NCBI GenBank assembly: GCA_035610365.1
Contig: CM069432.1
Span: 8,804,001 to 8,868,000, forward strand
Direction: 5' to 3'
Length of the DNA stretch: 64,000 bases
DNA from: Aquatica leii
Lineage: Eukaryota > Arthropoda > Insecta > Coleoptera > Lampyridae
The position numbers were made by a program, and so were the translations under genes. The notes under the pieces were generated by a model. That model was not told where the DNA came from and made no database searches. It saw nothing but the letters and a program-made list of their open reading frames with translations. Numbering within the stretch: the first letter of the stretch is position 1; each line of letters opens with the position of its first letter. This document shows positions 24,051 through 32,689 of this stretch, piece by piece.

Positions 24051-26930
24051 ATGCCGGTGACGCGTTCGCAAACAGTTAAAATGGATGCAAAGCTATTTGA
24101 ATTTCTTGAATCAATCAAAAATGGTCAGGAATCGATGAATAGAAAAATGGAAGAAAATTCTCAGAAGATGGAAGAAAATTCTAGAAAAATGGAAGAAAAT
24201 TCACAGAAAATTGAAGAAAAACTCTCCGAACATTCTCAAAAAATGGAAGAAAATTCTAGAAAAATGGAAGAAAAGTTGTTGGAAAATTCTAGAAGTTTAA
24301 AAGAAGAAATACGAACGAGCATAGAAAATCAAATTAAAATTGTTCAAGAGGAAACCCAAGGAGACATGTTAAACTTAAAAGAAGAAATTTGCGATTCTGT
24401 GAATGACATAATAGAAGAGAAGTTAAATGAAAATTCAAGAACCATAGAAGACAAGATAGAGAAAAAATTGAGAGAAAGAATACAACTGCTTGAAGAAAGA
24501 ATGAACCAAATGATTTGCCATGGTGAAGGAAGTGTCACGAGTGAAGATTTAATAATGAACCATCGAGAAGAAAACACTCACAAGTTTAAGGTTGTACCGC
24601 CAAATTTTGATGGTAAAGTTCCATGGTCAACCTACTACAAGCAGTTTGAAGCCGCAGCTACTGCTAATGGTTGGAGCAACAAGCAGAAAGCGACGTCTTT
24701 AATAGTGTCCTTACGTGGAGAAGCGCTGGGAATTTTACAAACTGTTCCGGACCACCTGCAAGAAAATTACGAACTCTTAATATCACGATTAGAAATGAGA
24801 TATGGGGATGCTCATCTTCAACAAGTATACCAAGCTCAAATTAAAAGTCGGGTTCAGAAAGCTGCCGAAAGTCTTCAAGAGTTTGAGGCTAACATCGCCA
24901 GACTAACACGGCTTGCGTATCCTACAGCGCCAGATACCTTCTTGGAGCAATTGGCTATTCAAAGCTTTGTAGACGGCCTCCGAGACAGCGAAACACAGCA
25001 GACTCTCCGGTTAGCTCGACCCAAGACATTGGATGACGCTTTGGTGCATGCTTTGGAGTTTGAAGCAGCAAAACAAGCATCGCAACGAGATGGTCATAGA
25101 CTCTGCTGTGCTACAGAAGTACCCGCGCAGACACTGGAAAGCATCGAGGAGATAGCGCGACGAATACTTCGGGAAAGAGGAGTGACAGCTTTGAACTGCG
25201 ATGAAATAGGCCATGTACGACGGCATCGTACCAAACCTAAGAAGAGGGCTAGAAGAGCCCTCGAAAATATGGAACGAGGCGAGCAAAAGAAACAAAAAGT
25301 AATCTCATCTAGTCAAACTCCGGAAGTTACAATCCAAATGGCATCGCCTAGAGAGCAATTGCATAGCATTTATCTCGATGGAAAGATCAATGGGAGAAGC
25401 GTCCAGTTACTGGTTGACACGGGAGCGACGAAGACCATCATTCGTCCTGACATCTTATTGGAAAACGAGAAGACATCACCAGTAACAGTACGACTTCGAA
25501 CAGCGACGGGCGACGAAATACCTACTCACGGACAAGTCAAAGTAACCATTGGTTTGGGAAATGGAGTACTCGACCATCAAGTACTAGTAGCCGACATCAC
25601 GGAAGAAGTTATCCTGGGAATGGACGTGATAAAGAAGTATGGGTTCCATTTGGATATGAAGAACGATGTCCTGAAGATCGACAATGAAGAAATTCCTTTT
25701 CATTCGTCAGAGAAGGCAGCCGTGCGAGTCTTGTTGAGTGAAGACGTGATTCTGCCTGCAAGGACGGAAAGTGTAGTGATGGCACGCCTGGATGGAAATC
25801 TCCGGGAAGGCTACATACGCGCGATTGAACCAATGGAAGGCGGCTTAGTTGAAAAGGGACTACTGGTTGCCAGAACCTTAGTACGAGTAAAGAAGACGAT
25901 GCCAGTAAGGATCTTAAACATCAACTCAGATCCTGTAACGTTGAAAAAGAAGACCGTGGTAGGCCAATGCACGCCAGTATCACAAATTGTGAGATGCGTG
26001 AAGTCGAACGAAGATACGTCGCCGAAGAAGTGTCCACAACATCTATTAGACATTCTTACCACCAAATGCGAAAATCTCAGCCAAGACCAGCTGGCTAAAG
26101 TTAAAGTGTTGATCCAAGAGTACCAAGATGTGTTCGCGCTGGAGAGTGGCTCCAAAGGAAGAACTAACGTGGTGAAACATAAAATTAATACCGGAGACGC
26201 TCGGCCGATACGACAACATCCACGCAGACTTCCTTTGGCGAAAAGAGAAGAAGCCGAACAAATAATTACGGATATGGAGAGAGAAGGCGTGATTGAACCT
26301 TCAAGTAGTCCATGGGCATCCCCAGTGGTACTCGTGAAGAAGAAGGATGGATCAACGAGGTTTTGCGTAGACTACAGGCAGCTAAACGACGTGACCAAAA
26401 AGGACAGCTACCCTTTACCCAGAATTGACGATACGCTAGACACCCTGTCAGGATCCCAGTGGTTTTCTACGTTAGATTTAAAGAGTGGATACTGGCAGGT
26501 AGAATTAGAACCCAAGGATCGTGAAAAAACAGCTTTTACGATCGGAACTGGTTTGTGGCAGTTCACTGTAATGCCCTTCGGCCTGTGTAACGCTCCTGCA
26601 ACGTTCGAGCGTTTGATGGAGACCATCTTGCGCGGATTGTCTTGGAAGACGTGCTTGGTCTACCTGGACGACGTGATCGTGGTTGGAAGGTCGTTTGAAG
26701 AGCACTTAAACAACTTGAAGGAAGTGTTCCAGAGATTACGTGGGGCTAACCTCAAACTGAGCCCAAAGAAGTGCCACGTATTTAAGAAAGAAGTCCAATA
26801 CCTTGGCCACGTCGTATCTAGAGACGGAGTAAGGGCTGACCCAGACAAAATCCGAGCAGTGCAAGCATGGCCAAGACCGATCGACAAACATCAGGTCCGG
26901 AAGTTTCCTTGGGTTGTGCACTTATTATAG
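24051..26930 (+). CDS. Gag-protease-RT polyprotein (first part of Gag-Pol)
   Basis: 959 codons. Residues ~20-160 form a long charged coiled coil with MEENSQK/MEENSRK repeats. Residues ~180-345 match a retrotransposon Gag capsid (PNFDGKVPWSTYYKQFEAAA, then SLRGEAL and EFEANIARLTRLAYP). Around residue 383 only a degenerate CDEIGHVRRH remains where a CCHC zinc knuckle is expected. The protease has VDTGATKTIIRPD with the catalytic Asp at residue 456. RT runs from about residue 735 (EGVIEPSSSPWASPVVLVKK) through FCVDYRQLN and TLDLKSGYWQVEL to YLDD at residues 871-874. Gag and Pol are in one frame with no stop between them. The frame ends at 26930, only because of a +1 change near 26907. The natural protein evidently continues in the next frame at 26914. 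Confidence 0.9.
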   Translation: MPVTRSQTVKMDAKLFEFLESIKNGQESMNRKMEENSQKMEENSRKMEENSQKIEEKLSEHSQKMEENSRKMEEKLLENSRSLKEEIRTSIENQIKIVQEETQGDMLNLKEEICDSVNDIIEEKLNENSRTIEDKIEKKLRERIQLLEERMNQMICHGEGSVTSEDLIMNHREENTHKFKVVPPNFDGKVPWSTYYKQFEAAATANGWSNKQKATSLIVSLRGEALGILQTVPDHLQENYELLISRLEMRYGDAHLQQVYQAQIKSRVQKAAESLQEFEANIARLTRLAYPTAPDTFLEQLAIQSFVDGLRDSETQQTLRLARPKTLDDALVHALEFEAAKQASQRDGHRLCCATEVPAQTLESIEEIARRILRERGVTALNCDEIGHVRRHRTKPKKRARRALENMERGEQKKQKVISSSQTPEVTIQMASPREQLHSIYLDGKINGRSVQLLVDTGATKTIIRPDILLENEKTSPVTVRLRTATGDEIPTHGQVKVTIGLGNGVLDHQVLVADITEEVILGMDVIKKYGFHLDMKNDVLKIDNEEIPFHSSEKAAVRVLLSEDVILPARTESVVMARLDGNLREGYIRAIEPMEGGLVEKGLLVARTLVRVKKTMPVRILNINSDPVTLKKKTVVGQCTPVSQIVRCVKSNEDTSPKKCPQHLLDILTTKCENLSQDQLAKVKVLIQEYQDVFALESGSKGRTNVVKHKINTGDARPIRQHPRRLPLAKREEAEQIITDMEREGVIEPSSSPWASPVVLVKKKDGSTRFCVDYRQLNDVTKKDSYPLPRIDDTLDTLSGSQWFSTLDLKSGYWQVELEPKDREKTAFTIGTGLWQFTVMPFGLCNAPATFERLMETILRGLSWKTCLVYLDDVIVVGRSFEEHLNNLKEVFQRLRGANLKLSPKKCHVFKKEVQYLGHVVSRDGVRADPDKIRAVQAWPRPIDKHQVRKFPWVVHLL

Positions 26931-29595
26931 AAGATTTGTCCCCGGATTTGCCAATATTGCCAAACCATTGACAAAACTAACCGAAGAAAAAGCAGAATTT
27001 AGATGGAATGAAGACTGCGAAAATTCTTTTAATCAACTAAAACAGGCCCTAGTCACTTCGCCAATTTTGAGTTATCCACGAGAAGATGGAAAGTTTGTTT
27101 TGGATACCGACGCAAGCAATATGGCTATAGGCGCGGTCCTTTCGCAGGTTCAAGATGGACAAGAAAAGGTGATCGCGTACTTTAGCAAGGTTTTGTCTAG
27201 GCCAGAAAGGAATTATTGCGTGACTAGGAGGGAGCTGTTAGCAGTCGTTAAGTCCATCGAACATTTCTACAAGTATTTGTATGGACGAAGATTTTTACTG
27301 AGAACAGACCACGCCGCTTTAAAATGGCTACTGCAGTTCCGTAACCCAGAAGGACAAGTAGCAAGATGGATCGAGAGACTGCAAGAGTATGACTACGACA
27401 CAGAACACCGTGCCGGAAGCAGTCATCGGAACGCTGATGCCTTATCCAGAAGACCATGTCCGGCGGACTGCAGCCATTGTTCGCGACTGGAAGAAAAAGT
27501 CGAATGCCTCCGGAGAACTGCTATGGTTGATGATGAGTGGGAACCTGAGCAGTTACGTCGCGAACAAGAAGACGATCCTGAAATAAGACTACTCCTCGAC
27601 TGGAAAGAAAGCGGCCGACGACCAACCTGGGAAGAAGTGAGTGCTTTGGGCACAAATATCAAAGCGTACTGGGCGCAGTGGGACTCCTTGATAGTAGAAG
27701 ACGGTCTTCTTAAGCGATCCCTAGAAAGTGCCGAGGGCACGGGAAACAAACTACAGCTGGTAGTGCCGAAAAGCAGGGTGACCGAAGTGTTGAAGCATCT
27801 CCACGATGGGACATCAGGAGGACACTTTGGCATTAAGAAGACGTTGGGTAAAGTGCGAGAACGATTCTACTGGATGAACTGCAAAGAGGACGTCATGAAA
27901 TGGTGCCGCAAATGCATAGTCTGCGCTTCAGGAAATGGTCCAGCGAGAAAGCGCAAAGCACCCATGAAGCAATACAACGTAGGAAGCCCTTTGGAAAGAG
28001 TAGCGATTGACATCGCAGGGCCGTTCCCAGAAACCGATTCGGGAAATAAATACATCTTGGTGGCGATGGATTATTTCACGAAATGGACGGAGGCTTACGC
28101 CATACCCAATCAGGAAGCAGCTACAGTCGCAGACGTATTAGTAAAGGAGTTTTTCTGCCGGTTTGGAGTTCCGTTGGAATTACACTCCGATCAAGGCCGC
28201 AATTTTGAGTCTGGGCTGTTTCAAGAAGTTTGCCGACTGTTAGGAATTAAAAAGACTAGGACAACGCCTCTCCATCCTCAGTCTGATGGCATGGTTGAAC
28301 GGATGAATCGAACAATGGGCAAGTACTTAGCCAAGGTAGTGTCCGAACATCAAAGAGACTGGGATCAGTACTTGCACCTCTTCTTAATGGCGTACCGATC
28401 ATCCGTTCACGAAAGCACAGGCCAAACACCATCCTGTGTCATGCTCGGTCGTGAGATAAGATTACCATGCGATCTTCAATTTGGACGAAGACCGGAAGAA
28501 GAAGTCGCTGGAGAAGATTACGTCAGCAAGCTGGCAAAGAGGCTAGACGAAGTACATGAAGAGGTTCGTAAAAACACACAAATTGCCAGCGACAGGATGA
28601 AAACAAGATATGACGTCAAGGCGCAAAATGGTGGGTTTCAACCTGGCGATATGGTTTGGTTGTATAACCCTCAAAGGAGACGTGGTTTGTCGCCGAAGCT
28701 GCAAAGGCAATGGGAGGGCCCCTATGAAGTCGTGCAGCGTATTAACGACGTTATATACCGCATCCGAAAACCGCCCAGAGGCAAGCCAAAAGTGGTCCAC
28801 GTCGATCGTCTAGCCCCGTTTGCTGGCGATAACCACAATCCGCAAGTTCAGGTCCGAACCAGAGTAATAAGTAGCAAAACCAGGAATCCAATCGAAGAAA
28901 TGGAGTTCGAAAAGTTTATGAACTTATACGGAGGTTCTGGAAAAGCTAGGTTCGGAGTTACCACCGAGGAACAACAAGACCTGTTCCAGACACAAAAAGA
29001 TTACGCCATCGCACATTGCGTGAGCGAGGAGCTTGACATGTCCAAAGGGGTTGCAGTCGTGTTTAAAAAGAAGTTTGGACAGCTAGATGAATTACGAAGA
29101 CAGCAACCGGCAGTAGGAAAGGTTTTAGGACTACGTGGTGACGGACGCTTCGTTTTCTATCTGGTCACCAAGAAATACTCACGTGTCAAGCCGTTATACA
29201 AAGATCTGTGGCGAACATTATGGAGTCTCAAGAGACAAATGGAGTTCCATCATGTTAAGAAATTGGCAGTACCCAAGCTTGGTTGTGGCTTAGACCAAAT
29301 GAATTGGAGGACAGTTCGAAACATGTTGGAAGTCGTCTTCCGAGGAACAGGCGTTCAAGTGTTGGTCTGTAGTTACCAACCGAGGAGAGTATTGGGTCAG
29401 GAAAAGTCCATTGACTGTTACTTTTATGGTCAAGGAAGTTGCCGAAATGGAGGAAGCTGCCGCTATCGCCACGATCCCTTTTACCGGTGTCGCATCCAGT
29501 CTCCTGTTCTGGGACAGAACAGTCCTAAGAAGGGGGCAGTGAAACGTCCGAGAAATTACTTGCAAATGCAAGAGCCTTCTAGAACTGTTATCTAG
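26914..29595 (+). CDS. RNase H-integrase-macrodomain-CCCH part of Gag-Pol
   Basis: 893 codons, frame +1 to the preceding segment. It starts inside the RT connection (CTYYRRFVPGFANIAKPL), so the annotated start is not a biological one. RNase H has LDTDASNMAIGAVLSQ, ELLAVV and RTDHAAL. The integrase zinc domain (about 27790-27925) has HFG and CRKCIVC. The DDE core has D366 (VAIDIAGP), D426 (HSDQGRNF) and E462 (MVERMNR), giving spacing D-X59-D-X35-E. A GPY-type C-terminal module (WEGPYEVVQRI) follows. Beyond it are ~290 extra residues: a TARG1/OARD1-like macrodomain (residues ~675-825), a CCCH zinc finger (C835-H853) and a basic tail ending in LTR-derived codons. Residue numbers count from 26914. 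Confidence 0.92.
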   Translation: MCTYYRRFVPGFANIAKPLTKLTEEKAEFRWNEDCENSFNQLKQALVTSPILSYPREDGKFVLDTDASNMAIGAVLSQVQDGQEKVIAYFSKVLSRPERNYCVTRRELLAVVKSIEHFYKYLYGRRFLLRTDHAALKWLLQFRNPEGQVARWIERLQEYDYDTEHRAGSSHRNADALSRRPCPADCSHCSRLEEKVECLRRTAMVDDEWEPEQLRREQEDDPEIRLLLDWKESGRRPTWEEVSALGTNIKAYWAQWDSLIVEDGLLKRSLESAEGTGNKLQLVVPKSRVTEVLKHLHDGTSGGHFGIKKTLGKVRERFYWMNCKEDVMKWCRKCIVCASGNGPARKRKAPMKQYNVGSPLERVAIDIAGPFPETDSGNKYILVAMDYFTKWTEAYAIPNQEAATVADVLVKEFFCRFGVPLELHSDQGRNFESGLFQEVCRLLGIKKTRTTPLHPQSDGMVERMNRTMGKYLAKVVSEHQRDWDQYLHLFLMAYRSSVHESTGQTPSCVMLGREIRLPCDLQFGRRPEEEVAGEDYVSKLAKRLDEVHEEVRKNTQIASDRMKTRYDVKAQNGGFQPGDMVWLYNPQRRRGLSPKLQRQWEGPYEVVQRINDVIYRIRKPPRGKPKVVHVDRLAPFAGDNHNPQVQVRTRVISSKTRNPIEEMEFEKFMNLYGGSGKARFGVTTEEQQDLFQTQKDYAIAHCVSEELDMSKGVAVVFKKKFGQLDELRRQQPAVGKVLGLRGDGRFVFYLVTKKYSRVKPLYKDLWRTLWSLKRQMEFHHVKKLAVPKLGCGLDQMNWRTVRNMLEVVFRGTGVQVLVCSYQPRRVLGQEKSIDCYFYGQGSCRNGGSCRYRHDPFYRCRIQSPVLGQNSPKKGAVKRPRNYLQMQEPSRTVI
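28930..29385 (+). other. TARG1/OARD1-like macrodomain within Pol
   Basis: Within the frame above, DYAIAHCVSEELDMSKGVAV leads into VFKKKFGQLDEL, then VGKVLGLRGDGRFVFYLVTK, then LAVPKLGCGLDQMNW and VQVLVCSY. This order and these signatures are those of the TARG1 (OARD1, C6orf130) class of macrodomains, which bind ADP-ribose and remove ADP-ribose from acidic residues. From family knowledge, the catalytic pair is a Lys in the FKKKFG block and an Asp in the GCGLD block (K84 and D125 in human TARG1 as I recall). Both are present here. The domain is in frame with integrase with no stop between, and ends before the CCCH finger. It looks intact, under the same codon use as the rest of Pol. Confidence 0.88.
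29416..29472 (+). other. CCCH zinc finger at the Pol C-terminus
   Basis: CYFYGQGSCRNGGSCRYRH has the spacing C-X7-C-X5-C-X3-H, a textbook CCCH (RNA-binding type) finger. It follows the macrodomain by about 10 residues. CCCH fingers are also found in host antiviral PARP-family proteins (ZAP/PARP12/TIPARP), so both added modules belong to the ADP-ribosylation/RNA-binding vocabulary of cells. A role in RNA binding or packaging is inference. Confidence 0.85.
29527..29539 (+). other. Polypurine tract
   Basis: AAGAAGGGGGCAG directly precedes the 3' LTR, the position of the plus-strand primer for reverse transcription. It lies within the coding frame. Confidence 0.6.
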
Positions 29596-29988
29596 TTTCT
29601 AGAAAATATAGCGAAAAGGGAGGAACGATCGAGAAGAATTCGCTGATGTCTATAAAAGCCGAAGATGGAAATCGTAGGTCAGTTATTGCTGGAATGCGAA
29701 TGTGTTAAGAAGATTATCAAGTGGAAATAAATCGTTAACACGTGTTTGTCTACATAAATAAATCGAGAATAATCGTGTATGTGATAATTAGTGTAAACAA
29801 GAGTGATATCCGAGGACGTTATCTTATCTTAAGTGTTATACAACGGTATACATAAATTGTAGTGTAAGTGTTTTTATTATTAGATTTTATTAGTTCGGTT
29901 AATTTAAAAGTGTACATATTTCTATAATAAGTAAACGTAGTTTTAGTCGTTATAAATAAATTAGTTTTTAATAAATAGATACGTAACA
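29540..29988 (+). repeat. 3' LTR of the macrodomain retrotransposon
   Basis: Copy of the 5' LTR at constant offset. It differs only at 29972, 29978 and 29980, all near the 3' end. The Pol frame runs 18 codons into it and stops at 29595. Confidence 0.93.
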
Positions 29989-30016
29989 ATAATAAATTGT
30001 AGACGACACGTATCAC

Positions 30017-30070
30017 TAATGCATTACATAAAGATATAAGTGACGTTAGAACAATAATATAGATATGCAT
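30017..30070 (-). pseudogene. OBP pseudogene, exon 1 (signal peptide)
   Basis: MHIYIIVLTSLISLCNAL followed by a GT splice donor at 30016. This has the same length, sequence style and donor position as exon 1 of the intact copies (18-20 codons). It is the other half of the pseudogene whose exon 2 remnant is at 23120-23252. The retrotransposon and its ATAA duplication lie between them. The upstream OBP motif (TAAATAAAAACAAAGTTCGT) is kept at 30178-30200. Confidence 0.85.
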
Positions 30071-30200
30071 TATTAGTAATAGTAGCTTGATTAAATGTTA
30101 CATTTTTTTTAATGTTTTTTTGCAATTACTCCCACCAATATTTGTTAATAAAAAAAACAGTTTTATTATTTATTTTTAAATAAATAAAAACAAAGTTCGT

Positions 30201-30720
30201 GTTAAGTCGTTAAGAAAACAAACTCACGTAACTGAAAATATTTATTAATTTGTCGTCAGAAATTTGTTGTTTAACGTAATGCCTCCGGTTGGCAAGCTTT
30301 CTAGTAGTAGAAAGCCTTTGATGATTCCCTCAACTAATTTTACTAAAAACTTTTCATTTTTCTGTGAACGTAACCCACAAAATCGTTCTAAAACCCCATC
30401 AATAAATACAAAACCATAGAAAATACACAAAACAAGTCAAGATACCGGAATCTTACTAAAGGAAATCTTCATGTTAATCGGTTACTTCTTTAGTCATCAC
30501 TGTTTTCGTTTTCATTAACCTTAATTTACAACGCTCTCGGCAAATGTTTTAAACGTGTGGATAACAACAGACATGCTGTTGCTCACGTTTACTCTTTTCG
30601 TAAAGAATCTAATACTTGGTTACCCCAAAAAACCAAAACTAATTTAGTCGTGATTAAACTTTATTCCTTAAAATGATTAATTTTACTTAAGCTCGTAGTA
30701 TAACATATAAAATAAAAATT
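30201..30720. other. Spacer between OBP relics
   Basis: A 61-codon open stretch at 30245-30430 (minus), with GVLERFCGLRSQ and LLESLPTGGITL, has no family I recognise. It could be a fragment of an old element. Confidence 0.25.
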
Positions 30721-30727
30721 ACACTTT

Positions 30728-30775
30728 ATACTGATGCAAGTAAAAATGTAACAATACACTGATGCTAGTTCATCG
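30728..30775 (-). pseudogene. OBP pseudogene, last codons only
   Basis: The minus strand reads HQCIVTFLLASV and stop, matching the C6 region and C-terminus of intact copies (YQCIVTALLVPV type). Twenty bases upstream on the same strand the shared OBP upstream motif appears (30795-30820, AAATAAAAAAACAAAGTACG). A deletion has removed the promoter-proximal part and nearly the whole coding region of a former gene. Confidence 0.75.
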
Positions 30776-31222
30776 AAATAAACACAATTTCCTTAAATAA
30801 AAAAACAAAGTACGTAACAACGTAAATATTTTCTTATATACATACAACGTGTTTCGAGTTGACGTCATCTAAACTGCTATTTACTGTTAAATCGAGAAAA
30901 AGTAATTTTTCATCGGACGTTTAGAATAAAGATGCCATATCGCGAATGGGGAACTAAGATGTGAAAATTTAAAATTTCAGAACAATTTATATGTTTAAGA
31001 ACTAGGTAGACTCCATAACAGTAGAAAGATTGACGCATTTAAAAACGGTCGCGTCCTCACGTTCTTTGTTGAATATTTACAGGGTCGGCGTTAGCCACAT
31101 GCAGACGATGCAGTAAACGGGACCCCGCGTTTTGAAAACCCCCGCGCGTAAGTCGTATAAGAGTATAAAAAAATAAAAATATATTTTTAATGCTATATAT
31201 ATATATGTATATATCTATCATC

Positions 31223-31683
31223 TTATACTGGCACAAGTAAAGATGAAACAATACACTGATACATGTAATACCCTATCAGACATGGATCTTTTAAAGCTAT
31301 TGTACCGTTCTTGCATCTCGATATCATCGATGGAGTAGTCCCAGCTACTTGTCGAAGAAACTCATGTTCAATAACTTCACCAGTTGAAGAACTCATTAGA
31401 TTCAATTTTACAGTGATACACTTGACATAACAATGAACACAAAGATCGGAACTATATTCTGCCTTGAAAAAAAAATTGATAGCTAAAGATGAAGAAACTC
31501 CAATCTCGCAAATGCATTCGCTTCTAACTCTCGTAATCAAATCTTCCCAATTTTGCCTATACACTAAAGGAACTTCCTAAAATATGATAGTTAGTTAGAA
31601 ATAATAAATATGGTTAATCATACCATTAGCCCAGTGGTTAAAGATGCAACCGATATTAGAATAATAATAGTATGTGCGTTCAT
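31223..31683 (-). CDS. Odorant-binding protein (8-Cys subfamily), copy 4
   Basis: Exon 1 31683-31624 (20 residues, MNAHTIIILISVASLTTGLM), intron 31623-31577 (47 nt, GT..AG, phase 0), exon 2 31576-31223; 137 aa, the longest of the set because of one extra signal-peptide codon. OBP cysteines and the extra pair (CICE, DLCVHC) are intact, and the sequon is NGT. Notable residues are SSSLAINFFFKAEYS in the C1-C2 region. It lies just upstream (on its strand) of the tail-only pseudogene at 30728 and may be its sister. A weak version of the upstream motif is at 31811-31835. Confidence 0.9.
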
Positions 31684-31839
31684 GACCAAAATTACCCGTT
31701 ACAAAATCGCAACAACAAAATTACTACTACAAAAATTGCAATTTAATTCAATGCGTTCAACCAAATCGCTTCTTTTAATTTACTTCCCCACTAATAAAAA
31801 AATCATTTTATTAAAAAATAAACAAAACACGGGATAAGA

Positions 31840-32600
31840 TTTCAAATGTGCATAAACGTATGAAACAAATATTTTTCTAGTCTCGACATAAATTACAATG
31901 TAGACATAATGGTATAAACATAGTTAAGTTAAAATCACAATCACACTGCTTGCTAATAATCTATTTGATTAAAAGGTCAAAACTCAAGCAGAATGTAAAT
32001 TCTGAAACAATTCAAATTGATAAAAATTTGCCCCCTCTCTCCGGAATATCGATTTACGTCAACATAACTAACCAGTAGTGTCGACGCATCAGTGACGTGG
32101 TACAATTTAATTCACATACAACTTTTAGAAAATTAATAACTAACGACACGTAACAAAACAACTACATTTTTGCTGTCATCGCAAAGAGCAATCGCCTGAA
32201 CCAAAGTAAAATATCGTACAAACTGTCTTGAACCTGTGGATTATTAATATAAAAATAATTTACAGAAATACTCGTGAAGTTAAAAAAACTAACGTTGCAC
32301 AATACATAGCACAATGAACAAAAAACTTAAATGGGAGTCTACTTACTGGACCTTTACTTGTCGCAACAAATGTAGACAGAATTTTGAAGTTTAAGGTTAG
32401 ATACTGACGCATAAGCTCACAATTTTCTTTTGGAAGTAAAAAATTGTTTCTAACTTGAGCTAATTTCGGTTTTAGATTTAGAATTTGCCTAAACTCGTTA
32501 AACTTTAATTTTTCCGTCTTTACTTTTTTGCACAGTTTTCATTAAACGTTCTCGGTAGAAGACAGTAAAGACAACGTATATGTTTGAGTAACGTCTTCAA
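31840..32600. other. Spacer, no gene recognised
   Basis: No coding signal or repeat family identified; AT-rich. Confidence 0.3.
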
Positions 32601-32689
32601 TGTGACAAAACCTTTGCAGTATTTGATCTAAATAGACGGGCTCTAAATTTAAATTGTGCTACCTTGTAAATTTTTGGTTGACTTGAACT

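Larger units (their letters stand above)
23282..29988 (+). mobile_element. Ty3/gypsy LTR retrotransposon with C-terminal macrodomain and CCCH finger
   Basis: 6.7-kb element with two 449-bp LTRs (TG...CA ends), a TGG-starting primer-binding site directly inside the 5' LTR (23732), Gag-Pol coding from 24051 to 29595, a purine-rich tract before the 3' LTR (29527-29539) and a 4-bp target duplication ATAA (23278-23281 and 29989-29992). Domain order: coiled coil, capsid-like, protease, RT, RNase H, integrase, then a TARG1-type macrodomain and a CCCH zinc finger. The LTRs differ at only three positions that I can find, so the insertion is recent. The coding region is broken once, by a +1 frame change near 26907. 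No env is present. It has inserted into the intron of an OBP pseudogene, on the opposite strand to it. Confidence 0.95.

Noticed and set aside
26904..26930. Programmed +1 frameshift between two Pol parts
   Set aside because: The break is inside the RT connection, not at a gag-pol or pol-env border, and no slippery or stall signal is apparent. A simple one-base insertion or sequence error is more likely.
27423..27833. 136-codon minus-strand ORF
   Set aside because: Lies opposite the RNase H/integrase coding region and has no family motif; a shadow ORF.
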